A stretch of DNA of 7,070 nt from Cytophagales bacterium (GTDB lineage: Bacteria > Bacteroidota > Bacteroidia > Cytophagales > Cytophagaceae). Below the pieces are notes generated by a model. The model had not been told where the DNA came from and did not search any database. It was given only the letters and a program-made list of their open reading frames with translations. This document shows positions 1-6,834 of the stretch, one piece after another. Positions within the stretch are counted from its first letter, which is position 1; every line of letters starts with the position of its first letter. The position numbers were made by a program, and so were the translations under genes. Where the stretch lies: the NCBI GenBank assembly GCA_025360235.1, contig JANYCO010000283.1, forward strand, positions 1-7,070. Direction: 5' to 3'.

Positions 1-995
1 AATAATCCAAAATAGATCTTTTTTCCATTTTCGGATAGTTTTGCAAAATCCTTCAAATCGATCCAGGTCTTTTTTGAAGAAGTGTCTCTCAGACTTTCTG
101 AGAATATGTTTATCAGTTTAATTAGATTGTTTATTGTAATAGAATCTTTGTCTTTCCTACCCATATTAGTTACAACCGTAGCCTTCAAAAAATCCCCGTA
201 ATAAATATCCAACTCAGTGAAAATATCCGCAGTATGATATCCTTTAGAAGCCATATCTGCCGCTCGATACGAAGTCATATAAGCGGTAAACTCCGGACTG
301 TTTCGCAACGCTTTATATTTTTCATTGGTTTTAATAAGAATCTCAAAATTATAAATCATTCTTTCCATATCCTGAACAAAAGCCGTTTTATAGGTTTGTC
401 CAAAAGAAGGGATCATAAAAGGATCATTTGTAGTGAATACCTGATATGTTTTCGGAAGCAATCCTTTTATCTCAGGTATTGTATCAATTACATTCTTGAA
501 TTTATCTATAAAAGCAAGTGTGAGTTCCTCTTTTACTCTTTCAGCAAGAAAGTCAGCGGTGGCTTGTGCGTATTTGGTTACGTCCATACCTGAAAGAGAA
601 GAAAGTGCAGAACCAATATCTAGCCCCTTTATATCTGTACCATTACTATTTTTCCCTAAGAAACCAGCATCATGTTGAACTGTACCCATAGAGATAAAAG
701 GATTTCCTTTCAATGATTCTTTAAGCACATTATATATCCCTACACCATCTGTCGAAGCTCTTATTTTTTCTTTTTCAGCTTCTGAAAGATATGCTATTAG
801 AGTATTACTTAATTGTATTAAAGCAATACTATCTGTTTTGAATTGAACCTTTTTAGTGAGTTGATCATAAACAACAGCGCTAGAACCATTTTTATTTTTA
901 AGATTACTTAAGCTCAAAGCGTCATAATAAGGTGTCTGACCTTTTACCGCTACATGCATACATAGAACCGCTATATAGAGAGGAAAAAATTTCAT
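1..995 (-). CDS. Exported protein of unknown function, third gene of the protease operon (C-terminus beyond window)
   Basis: The frame is open from an ATG at 995 to the left edge, giving 331 residues with the C-terminus missing. The N-terminus (MKFFPLYIAVLCMHVAVKG, then QTPYY) is a signal peptide: one basic residue, a hydrophobic core and a likely signal peptidase I cut after VKG around residue 19. Cys12 does not sit in a good lipobox, so a lipoprotein is less likely. The mature part looks mostly alpha-helical. Residues 140-175 and 205-235 are charged amphipathic stretches, and I see no catalytic motif or transmembrane segment. The start codon overlaps the stop of the subtilase gene as ATGA, and no Shine-Dalgarno sequence is visible, so translation is probably coupled. 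I do not recognise a named domain. It may be a partner or substrate of the protease, but that is inference from gene order only. The reading frame is certain; the function is unknown. Confidence 0.85.
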   Translation of the reverse strand, partial: MKFFPLYIAVLCMHVAVKGQTPYYDALSLSNLKNKNGSSAVVYDQLTKKVQFKTDSIALIQLSNTLIAYLSEAEKEKIRASTDGVGIYNVLKESLKGNPFISMGTVQHDAGFLGKNSNGTDIKGLDIGSALSSLSGMDVTKYAQATADFLAERVKEELTLAFIDKFKNVIDTIPEIKGLLPKTYQVFTTNDPFMIPSFGQTYKTAFVQDMERMIYNFEILIKTNEKYKALRNSPEFTAYMTSYRAADMASKGYHTADIFTELDIYYGDFLKATVVTNMGRKDKDSITINNLIKLINIFSESLRDTSSKKTWIDLKDFAKLSENGKKIYFGL

Positions 996-2029
996 ATTTT
1001 ATATGGTTTAAATATTTCAAACTTATTTTCTTCCTTTTCAGGAAATGAATTATTTTTCAAAAAATCAATTACCCGTAATTGTAATTCATCCTTTTGAATG
1101 TTTTCACTACTAATATATCTACTAACCAACCCAGTTGTAATTGCTGCATAAGCACTATCATCCGAGATATAATCATATGCCTTCTGAACAGCTACTCCCG
1201 TAGACTTTATAGAGTTATTTAAGTAAGAAACAATATAATTTGGTTTTGTTTTTAGAGAATCATTAGTATTAAATATGCCAATACTGATTACTCCTTTCAA
1301 GTTTGTTATGCTATTTATGTATACTGCATTTCCACCTGAAACAATAATTATACATCCTTTGCTAATTAATTTATTTACATTATCCTGAATTATTTCTATA
1401 ACATCATCTCCTACATCCAAGCTCAAATTGATAATGTCAACATGTATATTATTATTCACTATATAGGCAAGAGAATCAAATAGTGCTTTACTATCTACAT
1501 ATCCATTATTATCTATAACTCTATAATTTCTTATTTTACTTTCAGGTGCTAAGCCTTTCAAAATTGAGTCGTTACATACTATAAGTCCAGCAACTAGAGA
1601 CCCATGATTATTTGTAATTTTTTGACCTTTGTCTGAAGATAAAAAATCAACACTTTCTATTATTGAATTTGTCAATGAAGGATGAGAGATATCAATACCA
1701 CTGTCTAAAATAGCAATAGTTATATTCTTGCCATCTCCTTTGGGTATTCCTCCTTTTAAGACTATTTTTTTTATTAGATCAAAGTTTGCTTCATCTTTGA
1801 TAATCTCTGGCTTACTAATACTATTATTATTGATCACCCCTCCCGCCCAATAATAATTCCCCGCTTCATCCTTCAACCACTTTGTAGTTCCCTCATAGGA
1901 ATCTCCTTCATACAATACACCATCTACCTCCAACTCACTTCCAGGAGCCAGGTACTGATAACAAGGAGCGTTTACACTAGGTTTTCCAACGCGTACATTC
2001 AGGAAGTTATTTTTTACTATTACTTTCAT
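992..2029 (-). CDS. SH3b-domain subtilisin-like serine protease (S8 family), no signal peptide
   Basis: This 345-residue protein has two parts. Residues about 8-66 resemble a bacterial SH3 domain (LNVRVGKPS, a glycine-rich centre, W51, and YYWAGG near the end). Residues about 98-308 are a subtilase domain. The catalytic triad is visible: Asp109 in ILDSGI, His142 in NNHGSLVAG and Ser292 in DDSAYAA, with oxyanion Asn234 in SGGN. Two motifs are off consensus: HGS replaces the usual HGT, and DDSAYAA replaces GTSxAxP, so the Gly and Pro around the serine are gone. There is no signal peptide and no I9 propeptide, so it probably acts in the cytosol. Its ATG shares one base with the TAA of the upstream membrane-protein gene (TAATG), and its TGA overlaps the next start. 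Activity is likely but not certain given the altered serine motif. The substrate is unknown; specific processing of a partner is more plausible than bulk degradation. Confidence 0.9.
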   Translation of the reverse strand: MKVIVKNNFLNVRVGKPSVNAPCYQYLAPGSELEVDGVLYEGDSYEGTTKWLKDEAGNYYWAGGVINNNSISKPEIIKDEANFDLIKKIVLKGGIPKGDGKNITIAILDSGIDISHPSLTNSIIESVDFLSSDKGQKITNNHGSLVAGLIVCNDSILKGLAPESKIRNYRVIDNNGYVDSKALFDSLAYIVNNNIHVDIINLSLDVGDDVIEIIQDNVNKLISKGCIIIVSGGNAVYINSITNLKGVISIGIFNTNDSLKTKPNYIVSYLNNSIKSTGVAVQKAYDYISDDSAYAAITTGLVSRYISSENIQKDELQLRVIDFLKNNSFPEKEENKFEIFKPYKI

Positions 2030-3207
2030 TATCCTTTACGTTGAGTAATAGCTGGCTCATTACTATCTTTCTTATCCGAAGATGAATCATCCTTTCCTAT
2101 TGAACCTTTCAACTTCATTAATTTATTTAATAAATCAAACCAGAAAGGCGCACCCATTGATATGGCAAGGGCTGTGAGCAACCAACCTATGAAAAACCAG
2201 CGGTTGTTTCCAGCAGGTTTTGGCAAACAAATACGACAATCCTTACACTTTGGGTCTTTTACCCATCCTAGCCCTAGAGCTCCATTAATGTTGGCAATGT
2301 CATTCTTTATTAACGTATCAGCTGTCTTTTGAAGCGTATCAATTTTTGCAATTTTTGCCTTGTAAATAGAATCGTATGCTGCTTTTGCATCCTTGGCATT
2401 TAGAGAATCTAACTTTGTTTTGCTGCTACTTTTATTTAATTCATCGTCAACTCTTTTTTTAGAGGCTTCCAGTTCTGCCAGCAAGGTAGGGTGTTCTTTC
2501 AGGTAACCACTTGCCTGTTGGACTATCTGGGCTCTTAACACAGGATCTTTCGAAAGTTTTTTTACAATTAAAATAGTATCAACATTAAACGTCATAGCGA
2601 TAATAAATCCAATTATAAAAAGGATAATCTGAGTATACTTTTTATACCAGCCGGTGGTCCGCTCCATCATATCATCAAACCATTGCTCCAGCAGTGCTTT
2701 GAATTTTTCAACATCCCCCTGAGCATCTATCCAAAGCGATTTAAGGTGTTGCAAACTTTCACCCTTAAGAGGTAGATTGCTTTTTTCGGGGTCATTTAAA
2801 CTTTCTTCAATTTTATTTTTAAAATCTTCTCCTGTTTTTATATTATTGGTTCTCAATAAATCTATAATGATTTTAGAGAAATTTTTTGCACTTAAATAGG
2901 AAGGTTTACTGTGCCATTTATCTTCTCCCAAATACTTGATGAGAGGATGTTTGTAAAAATATTCAGAAAAATTATTGACGTTCTTTTTTTGAAAAAAAAG
3001 AATAGATAACCAAGAAAACATCCTCGACATAAAAGCGTTTTCATCACTTTCCTCGTCCAACATCCTGCTTATGGCTTTTCGTAATAATTTTGCTCTGAAC
3101 CCAAGGTTCGTAGCGATGATTTCCTGAATTAAAGTAGCCAGAAGGCTGTAGATTAGATAAATAAATACTAATCCGATGACAACATCAAGTGCAGATATTC
3201 CAGACAT
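2029..3207 (-). CDS. Conserved three-pass inner-membrane protein of unknown function
   Basis: This 392-residue protein has three hydrophobic segments: about 8-30 (VVIGLVFIYLIYSLLATL), 192-214 (IILFIIGFIIAMTFNVDTI) and 337-358 (GWLLTALAISMGAPFWFDLL). The segments DDMMERTTGWYKKYTQ...NVDT and GWLLTALAISMGAPFWFDLLNKL match, from memory, a widespread bacterial family of uncharacterised membrane proteins. Basic residues after TM1 (RAKLLRKAISR) and after TM3 place residues 31-190 and the C-terminal tail in the cytosol, and residues 215-336 outside. That outer loop is charged and probably helical (Ala/Lys/Asp-rich around 245-305), and ends in a three-cysteine motif at C321, C324 and C327. The ATG at 3207 is forced by an in-frame TAA at 3213-3211. 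It is the first gene of a tightly overlapping three-gene operon with the subtilase and an exported protein, so it may anchor or signal to the protease (inference). Function is unknown. Confidence 0.88.
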   Translation of the reverse strand: MSGISALDVVIGLVFIYLIYSLLATLIQEIIATNLGFRAKLLRKAISRMLDEESDENAFMSRMFSWLSILFFQKKNVNNFSEYFYKHPLIKYLGEDKWHSKPSYLSAKNFSKIIIDLLRTNNIKTGEDFKNKIEESLNDPEKSNLPLKGESLQHLKSLWIDAQGDVEKFKALLEQWFDDMMERTTGWYKKYTQIILFIIGFIIAMTFNVDTILIVKKLSKDPVLRAQIVQQASGYLKEHPTLLAELEASKKRVDDELNKSSSKTKLDSLNAKDAKAAYDSIYKAKIAKIDTLQKTADTLIKNDIANINGALGLGWVKDPKCKDCRICLPKPAGNNRWFFIGWLLTALAISMGAPFWFDLLNKLMKLKGSIGKDDSSSDKKDSNEPAITQRKG

Positions 3208-3343
3208 ATTTTAAAAGTATAATGGTTTCAATTTCACAAGGAAGATCAAAATGCCCTAATAGCCTATCTTTCTTCCTTCTGGTAAGTTGGTATAACAATC
3301 AAAAGTTAAAACCTAAAACTCACTCTTCGTAAGATTTAGAACT

Positions 3344-3374
3344 TAAATATAGGCGTATAATGCACCTGTATCAA
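3344..3374 (-). promoter_or_regulatory. Tentative Bacteroidota-type promoter for the membrane protein/protease operon
   Basis: On the minus strand TTG (3374-3372) is followed after 20 bases by TATATTTA (3351-3344). The Bacteroidota sigma-ABfr consensus is TTG, about 17-23 bases, then TAnnTTTG, so this matches except for the last base. It would give an untranslated leader of roughly 130 bases before the ATG at 3207. In AT-rich DNA such matches arise by chance, so this is only a candidate. No stem-loop terminator was recognised between it and the end of the broken gene upstream. Confidence 0.25.
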
Positions 3375-3384
3375 GTATACTGTA

Positions 3385-3719
3385 CTATTTATTTTTTATG
3401 TGCTTTAAATAATTATTCAACAATGACTCTATCTGTAATCTGGCAACCGGATTAGAAGAGTGAATTTGAAATTTAAGATTACTTAAATCCAAATCACTTT
3501 CATATACCAACCACTTAGCGCAGGCATACCCATCCGGTAATAAATTTCCTGTTTCATCTTCCCCAAGATCATTATCAAAACTTATAAATCAGGTATTCCA
3601 TTTTCTTTAATAAAGGAAACAAACGAATCATAACTTCTTAAAATTACAAATTCAGGATATGGTGCCTTATAAACCATATCTATTGTTCGTATATCGTCTA
3701 AGAAAATATTGTAGCTCAT
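3385..3719 (-). pseudogene. Cyclic-phosphate processing receiver domain (cREC) protein, frameshifted
   Basis: The first frame starts at ATG 3719 and encodes 45 residues (beginning MSYNIFLDDIR, ending NGIPDL) before a TAA at 3584-3582. The family signature resumes immediately in the next frame: ISFDNDLGE, then GYACAKWLV, then QIHSSNPVARLQI, ending at TAG 3387-3385. Restoring one base near 3585 gives a continuous protein of 111 residues, the normal length for this family. Key features are all preserved: the acidic pair D8/D9 in FLDD, D49 and D51 in the SFDxDLG motif, H87 and the HSxNP motif. The family is a divergent receiver-like fold proposed to process cyclic nucleotides or cyclic phosphates. 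The intact conservation on both sides implies either a very recent mutation or a sequencing error. The second half has no in-frame ATG of its own, so it would not be made without frameshifting. It is on the same strand as its neighbours, 77 bp after the RIC-like gene and 177 bp before the membrane-protein gene. Confidence 0.82.
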
Positions 3720-3796
3720 TTAGTTCGATTTTTAGTGAAACTCTTAACTTAAAACATTTATAGAAAAAATAAAAATTCACAACTAAAAATTCAACA
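3720..3796. other. Short AT-rich spacer between the hemerythrin-domain gene and the cREC pseudogene
   Basis: These 77 bp are almost entirely A and T. The only structure seen is a 10-bp direct repeat (TAAAAATTCA at 3770-3779 and 3784-3793). I found no GC-rich stem-loop terminator and no convincing promoter, so it is unclear whether transcription from the receptor/RIC unit continues into the pseudogene. Confidence 0.4.
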
Positions 3797-4531
3797 TTAA
3801 CTCCTCTCAACCATTGCCTTCAACAGCTCTTCCAACCTTTGCGCTTTAGGAACCAATACCTCATCTTCTATTATAGAATGACGATGTAAATCTTTTTCAA
3901 ACAATTCCAGTTGATTTAAAAATATTCTATATGACATAGCAAAGGTCTTTACTGGAGAATATTTCATAATCGTATTCCTGGTCTTTTCAATATCCTCCTC
4001 TACATTAGAATGCGAATCTTCAAATTTCTGAATTGAAAAACGGGAAATAATTTTTTGAGAAATTTTATAATCAAAATCACCTCTCAATTGACCAATCAGG
4101 AATTCAATGTAAGGAAACAATTCTTTCTCTTCACTTTCAATATGTTCTGTAAGCTTTCGTTTGTATGCAATAAAAAGATTACCTAATGCAAACAATACTG
4201 CATTCCCCTGATTGGAACGGCGAATGATATCTTGCAGAGAAATTTCGATCTCTGGTATTTTTTTATCCAGATAATAACGGTGAGACTTTTTGAGATAATT
4301 AAGAATGGTTTCTATCGGAAACTTCATCAACACTTTTTGGTCGGGTTTATTGTCCTCATCAAACGCAGTGATGATCTCAACCATAAATTCAGGATCTGTA
4401 TTAAGTGCTTTCCCTGCCTCTTCAATAGTCTTTTGATAATCCCTTTCTCCAACACCAAACCGCTCAAGTACGGAAGAAAGAGATTTGTTCTGACTTATAA
4501 TTTCGGTAAACGTATTGTTTTTAGTAATCAT
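3797..4531 (-). CDS. RIC/YtfE/ScdA-like hemerythrin-domain protein lacking the usual cysteines
   Basis: This 244-residue protein has the layout of the iron-sulfur cluster repair di-iron proteins. Residues about 6-56 are an ScdA_N-like domain (LERFGVGERDYQKTIEEA) and about 75-235 a hemerythrin-like four-helix bundle. Candidate di-iron ligands are H84 (KKSHRYY), H130 with E134/E135 (TEHIESEEKELFP), H174 with E178 (DSHSNVEED), and H216/H218 with E222 (DLHRHSIIEDE). In the characterised family the N-terminal domain carries a Cys-Cys pair; here that position reads GVGERDY and the whole protein contains no cysteine. A di-iron function in NO or oxidative stress, or in oxygen/iron sensing, remains likely from the helical bundle, but classical Fe-S repair is less certain. 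It is cytosolic, with no signal peptide. It follows the TonB receptor gene by 57 bp on the same strand and could be cotranscribed with it. A short tandem repeat lies directly before its start. Confidence 0.85.
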   Translation of the reverse strand: MITKNNTFTEIISQNKSLSSVLERFGVGERDYQKTIEEAGKALNTDPEFMVEIITAFDEDNKPDQKVLMKFPIETILNYLKKSHRYYLDKKIPEIEISLQDIIRRSNQGNAVLFALGNLFIAYKRKLTEHIESEEKELFPYIEFLIGQLRGDFDYKISQKIISRFSIQKFEDSHSNVEEDIEKTRNTIMKYSPVKTFAMSYRIFLNQLELFEKDLHRHSIIEDEVLVPKAQRLEELLKAMVERS

Positions 4532-4532
4532 A

Positions 4533-4558
4533 TTGCTAGAACAATTTGCTATACAATT
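4533..4558. repeat. Imperfect tandem direct repeat just upstream of the hemerythrin-domain gene
   Basis: On the plus strand TTGCTAGAACAATT (4533-4546) is followed, sharing one T, by TTGCTATACAATT (4546-4558). The copies differ by one inserted base and one substitution. The repeat ends 2 bp from the ATG at 4531, so it overlaps the translation initiation region and could serve as a protein-binding site or be a simple replication slip. Each copy has a TTG-N5/6-CAA shape loosely like CRP/FNR-type half sites, but this is weak evidence in such AT-rich DNA. Confidence 0.4.
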
Positions 4559-4588
4559 TTAACTATTAAAACGCAGGTTTGCAAGTAA

Positions 4589-6823
4589 TTATTTAATTTT
4601 CAAACGGAAGCCTATATAGTACATTCTTCCCAGTATAGGACCCCATATCAAAGAACTGTCAAAATAATTGCCGAAAGGCGCATTCGCACCGATTATTAAA
4701 TCCTTTTGCCTGAAATTGCCAATGTTTTCCACACCTATATACGCATCAAAAATTTTCCACATTTTCTTTGATACCTGCGCATTCATCATAATATATCCGG
4801 GTGAATAAGTTGATCGTTGATAAACAACCGGATTGGACCCTGTGTTTGGAATTCGTTTTCTTCCATTCCAATTAATCGTAAAATCAAATGACCATTTGTT
4901 TTTTGTTGCATAAGCTAAATTTAAAAAAGCTCTGTGTTTTGATAATAAATATCTTTCCATCAACTGGCTGTGATAGGTAGTCTTAACATCATAATAACGG
5001 TAAGCCAATCGAATATCAAATTTTTTAATAAGCTCATAATTTAATTCCGTTTGTATACTATTAGAATACGACTCACCATTTAAATTTCCATAAACCACTT
5101 TCTGCGGACTAGCATCCAGATCTACCACTGTTTGATTTTTAAAATCCGTTCTATAGAAATCCAAATTCAAATTCCCTGGATGATGATTTATTTTAAACTC
5201 ACGTAAAAGATTTACTCCATAATTCCATGCTACTTCCGGATTAAGGCCATAACCCTTGCCATTGTTAGGAGGCAGAATAACCACCTGTCTTGAGGTGGCA
5301 AAATAAGCCATATTTTCAGCAAAAATATTAGCTGTACGTTGACCTCTCCCAGCTGCTATACGTAGTGTTGTCTTTTCCGTCAAATTATATTTAGCATGAA
5401 GTCTCGGTGTAAAGATCCATCCGAAAAGACTGTTGTAATCAGCACGAAAACCAGATACTATATTCAATCGTTCTTTGTGCTTAAAAGTATATTCCACAAA
5501 TGCACCAGGTACAGACTCTATCCTTTTATAAACCGTTGTATTTATTTTTTCATCATAAGAATCATACAGATAACTAAATCCGGTTTTGAATTTATGATTT
5601 GTATTTTTTATAATGGAATGATAAATAAGATTACCATATATAGATTGCTGAAGCCCTTTATAGGTAGTCAATCCAAAATAATTATCCGTTTGATGTTGTA
5701 GTCCATCAAGCACTAATCCTATACTCTTATATGGTTTGGCTTGCCATACATAGCCTGCTTTAGCGAAACCCTCATACCGCTTTGTCTGAATTCCCAAACC
5801 ATAATGATTGGTAGTAAGCCTATCCTTTCCTTTATCAAAATCTACTTGACCTCCGGTTCTATCGTCTGAAAGTACTTTTATTCCGGCCTGAGATTCAAAC
5901 CCTTTTTTTGATTTATACTTCCAGCGGTTTATAAATGAATATTGATTACTAAGTGGCATATCTAAAAATCCATCTTTATTAAAATCAATTTTATTCTTCC
6001 AAAGATCAGCATGGGTCAACACGGAAGTTGAAAGTCTTTTAGAAATTTTTGTCGCTAAATTAAGATTTCCTTCCGTGCGAAGCATGGAGTTCATAAACCC
6101 ATTTAAATAAAGCTTTTCGCTTTCTTCAGGCTTTTTTAATTCTACGTTAATTTGTCCAGCCACTGATTCATACCCATTCACAACAGAGCCTATACCTTTA
6201 GTAACCTGAATACTTTCTATCCAGGTACCGGGAATATAAGACAACCCAAAATTAGAAGCGAGTCCTCTTGTACCGGGAAGATTCTCTGTGGTAAGCTGTG
6301 TATAGATTCCGGAAAGTCCCAGCATTTGAATTTGTTTTGCACCAGATACCGCATCCGAATAATTTACATCCACGGATGGATTGGTCTCAAAACTTTCCGA
6401 CAAATTACAACAAGCCGCTTTGAAAAGTTCTTTTTCTTTCATCAGTTTCGTATTATAAGAACTTTCAAAATCAATATCGGTCGAATTTTTTCTTCCTTCT
6501 ATAACAACTGTTTTCAATTCTTTACCTTCCTGTTTCAAAACAAAATTAAAATTACCCTGAGCTCTTACTATTTGAGTATCGCTTGCGTAACCCAAAAGTT
6601 CTAAAACCACTTTTTTATTTGTAATGGAATCATATGAAATACTAAAATTACCAAGCGTATCTGTTCGTACACTTTTAGTATCACCAAGCCAATATACTTT
6701 CACATCAAACAATGGCTGTTCGGTCCCATTTTCATCTAATTCCTTTATTGTTCCAGTAATCAGATTCTGGGCATTTAGAGGAATGGATAAAACTAAAATT
6801 ATATAAAGTAAATATAGTTTCAC
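4589..6823 (-). CDS. TonB-dependent outer-membrane receptor, likely for a metal or metal complex
   Basis: This 744-residue protein would span the outer membrane and import a ligand using TonB energy. Residues 1-19 are a signal peptide (MKLYLLYIILVLSIPLNAQ). About 20-100 is a carboxypeptidase-regulatory-like beta-sandwich domain typical of Bacteroidota receptors, and LKTVVIEG (103-110) resembles the usual junction to the plug. The plug spans about 115-230 and includes a Cys pair at 138-139 (KAACCNLSESFETNPSVDV) and the ESVAGQINVELKKP segment. The barrel follows to the C-terminus (YYIGFRLKIK). The AACCNLSESFETNPSVDV plug type is, as I recall, common in Bacteroidota receptors encoded beside heavy-metal-associated-domain proteins, so copper or another metal is a reasonable guess, not shown here. 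The start is GTG at 6823: an in-frame TAA at 6832-6830 leaves no upstream choice and the signal peptide begins there. It lies 11 bp after the AraC regulator gene, consistent with an operon. Length is normal for the family. Confidence 0.92.
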   Translation of the reverse strand: MKLYLLYIILVLSIPLNAQNLITGTIKELDENGTEQPLFDVKVYWLGDTKSVRTDTLGNFSISYDSITNKKVVLELLGYASDTQIVRAQGNFNFVLKQEGKELKTVVIEGRKNSTDIDFESSYNTKLMKEKELFKAACCNLSESFETNPSVDVNYSDAVSGAKQIQMLGLSGIYTQLTTENLPGTRGLASNFGLSYIPGTWIESIQVTKGIGSVVNGYESVAGQINVELKKPEESEKLYLNGFMNSMLRTEGNLNLATKISKRLSTSVLTHADLWKNKIDFNKDGFLDMPLSNQYSFINRWKYKSKKGFESQAGIKVLSDDRTGGQVDFDKGKDRLTTNHYGLGIQTKRYEGFAKAGYVWQAKPYKSIGLVLDGLQHQTDNYFGLTTYKGLQQSIYGNLIYHSIIKNTNHKFKTGFSYLYDSYDEKINTTVYKRIESVPGAFVEYTFKHKERLNIVSGFRADYNSLFGWIFTPRLHAKYNLTEKTTLRIAAGRGQRTANIFAENMAYFATSRQVVILPPNNGKGYGLNPEVAWNYGVNLLREFKINHHPGNLNLDFYRTDFKNQTVVDLDASPQKVVYGNLNGESYSNSIQTELNYELIKKFDIRLAYRYYDVKTTYHSQLMERYLLSKHRAFLNLAYATKNKWSFDFTINWNGRKRIPNTGSNPVVYQRSTYSPGYIMMNAQVSKKMWKIFDAYIGVENIGNFRQKDLIIGANAPFGNYFDSSLIWGPILGRMYYIGFRLKIK

Positions 6824-6834
6824 TTTCGATTAAA

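Noticed and set aside
60..80. Possible frameshift at the A-run near the left end of the exported-protein gene
   Set aside because: A careful recount shows six A residues and a frame that stays open to the window edge; the apparent shift came from a miscounted homopolymer.
234..678. Plus-strand open frames of 119 and 60 codons
   Set aside because: They lie opposite the exported-protein gene, have no recognisable domain and no plausible initiation context; the minus-strand frame is open throughout with a clear signal peptide.
958..966. Cys12 of the exported protein as a lipoprotein attachment site
   Set aside because: The preceding residues are A-V-L, not a good lipobox, and a better signal peptidase I site follows at VKG/QT.
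3208..3384. Rho-independent terminator after the cREC pseudogene
   Set aside because: Only weak, short inverted matches were found, with no GC-rich stem followed by a T-run.
3770..3793. 10-bp direct repeat TAAAAATTCA in the spacer
   Set aside because: The repeat is short and made almost only of A and T in an AT-rich spacer; chance is a sufficient explanation.
4232..4588. Plus-strand open frame opposite the hemerythrin-domain gene
   Set aside because: The minus strand encodes a recognisable conserved protein; the plus-strand product has no recognisable features and simply mirrors its codons.
5396..6806. Several plus-strand open frames inside the TonB receptor gene
   Set aside because: All are antisense to a full-length, well-recognised receptor and have Ile/Phe/Arg-rich sequences typical of shadow frames in AT-rich DNA.
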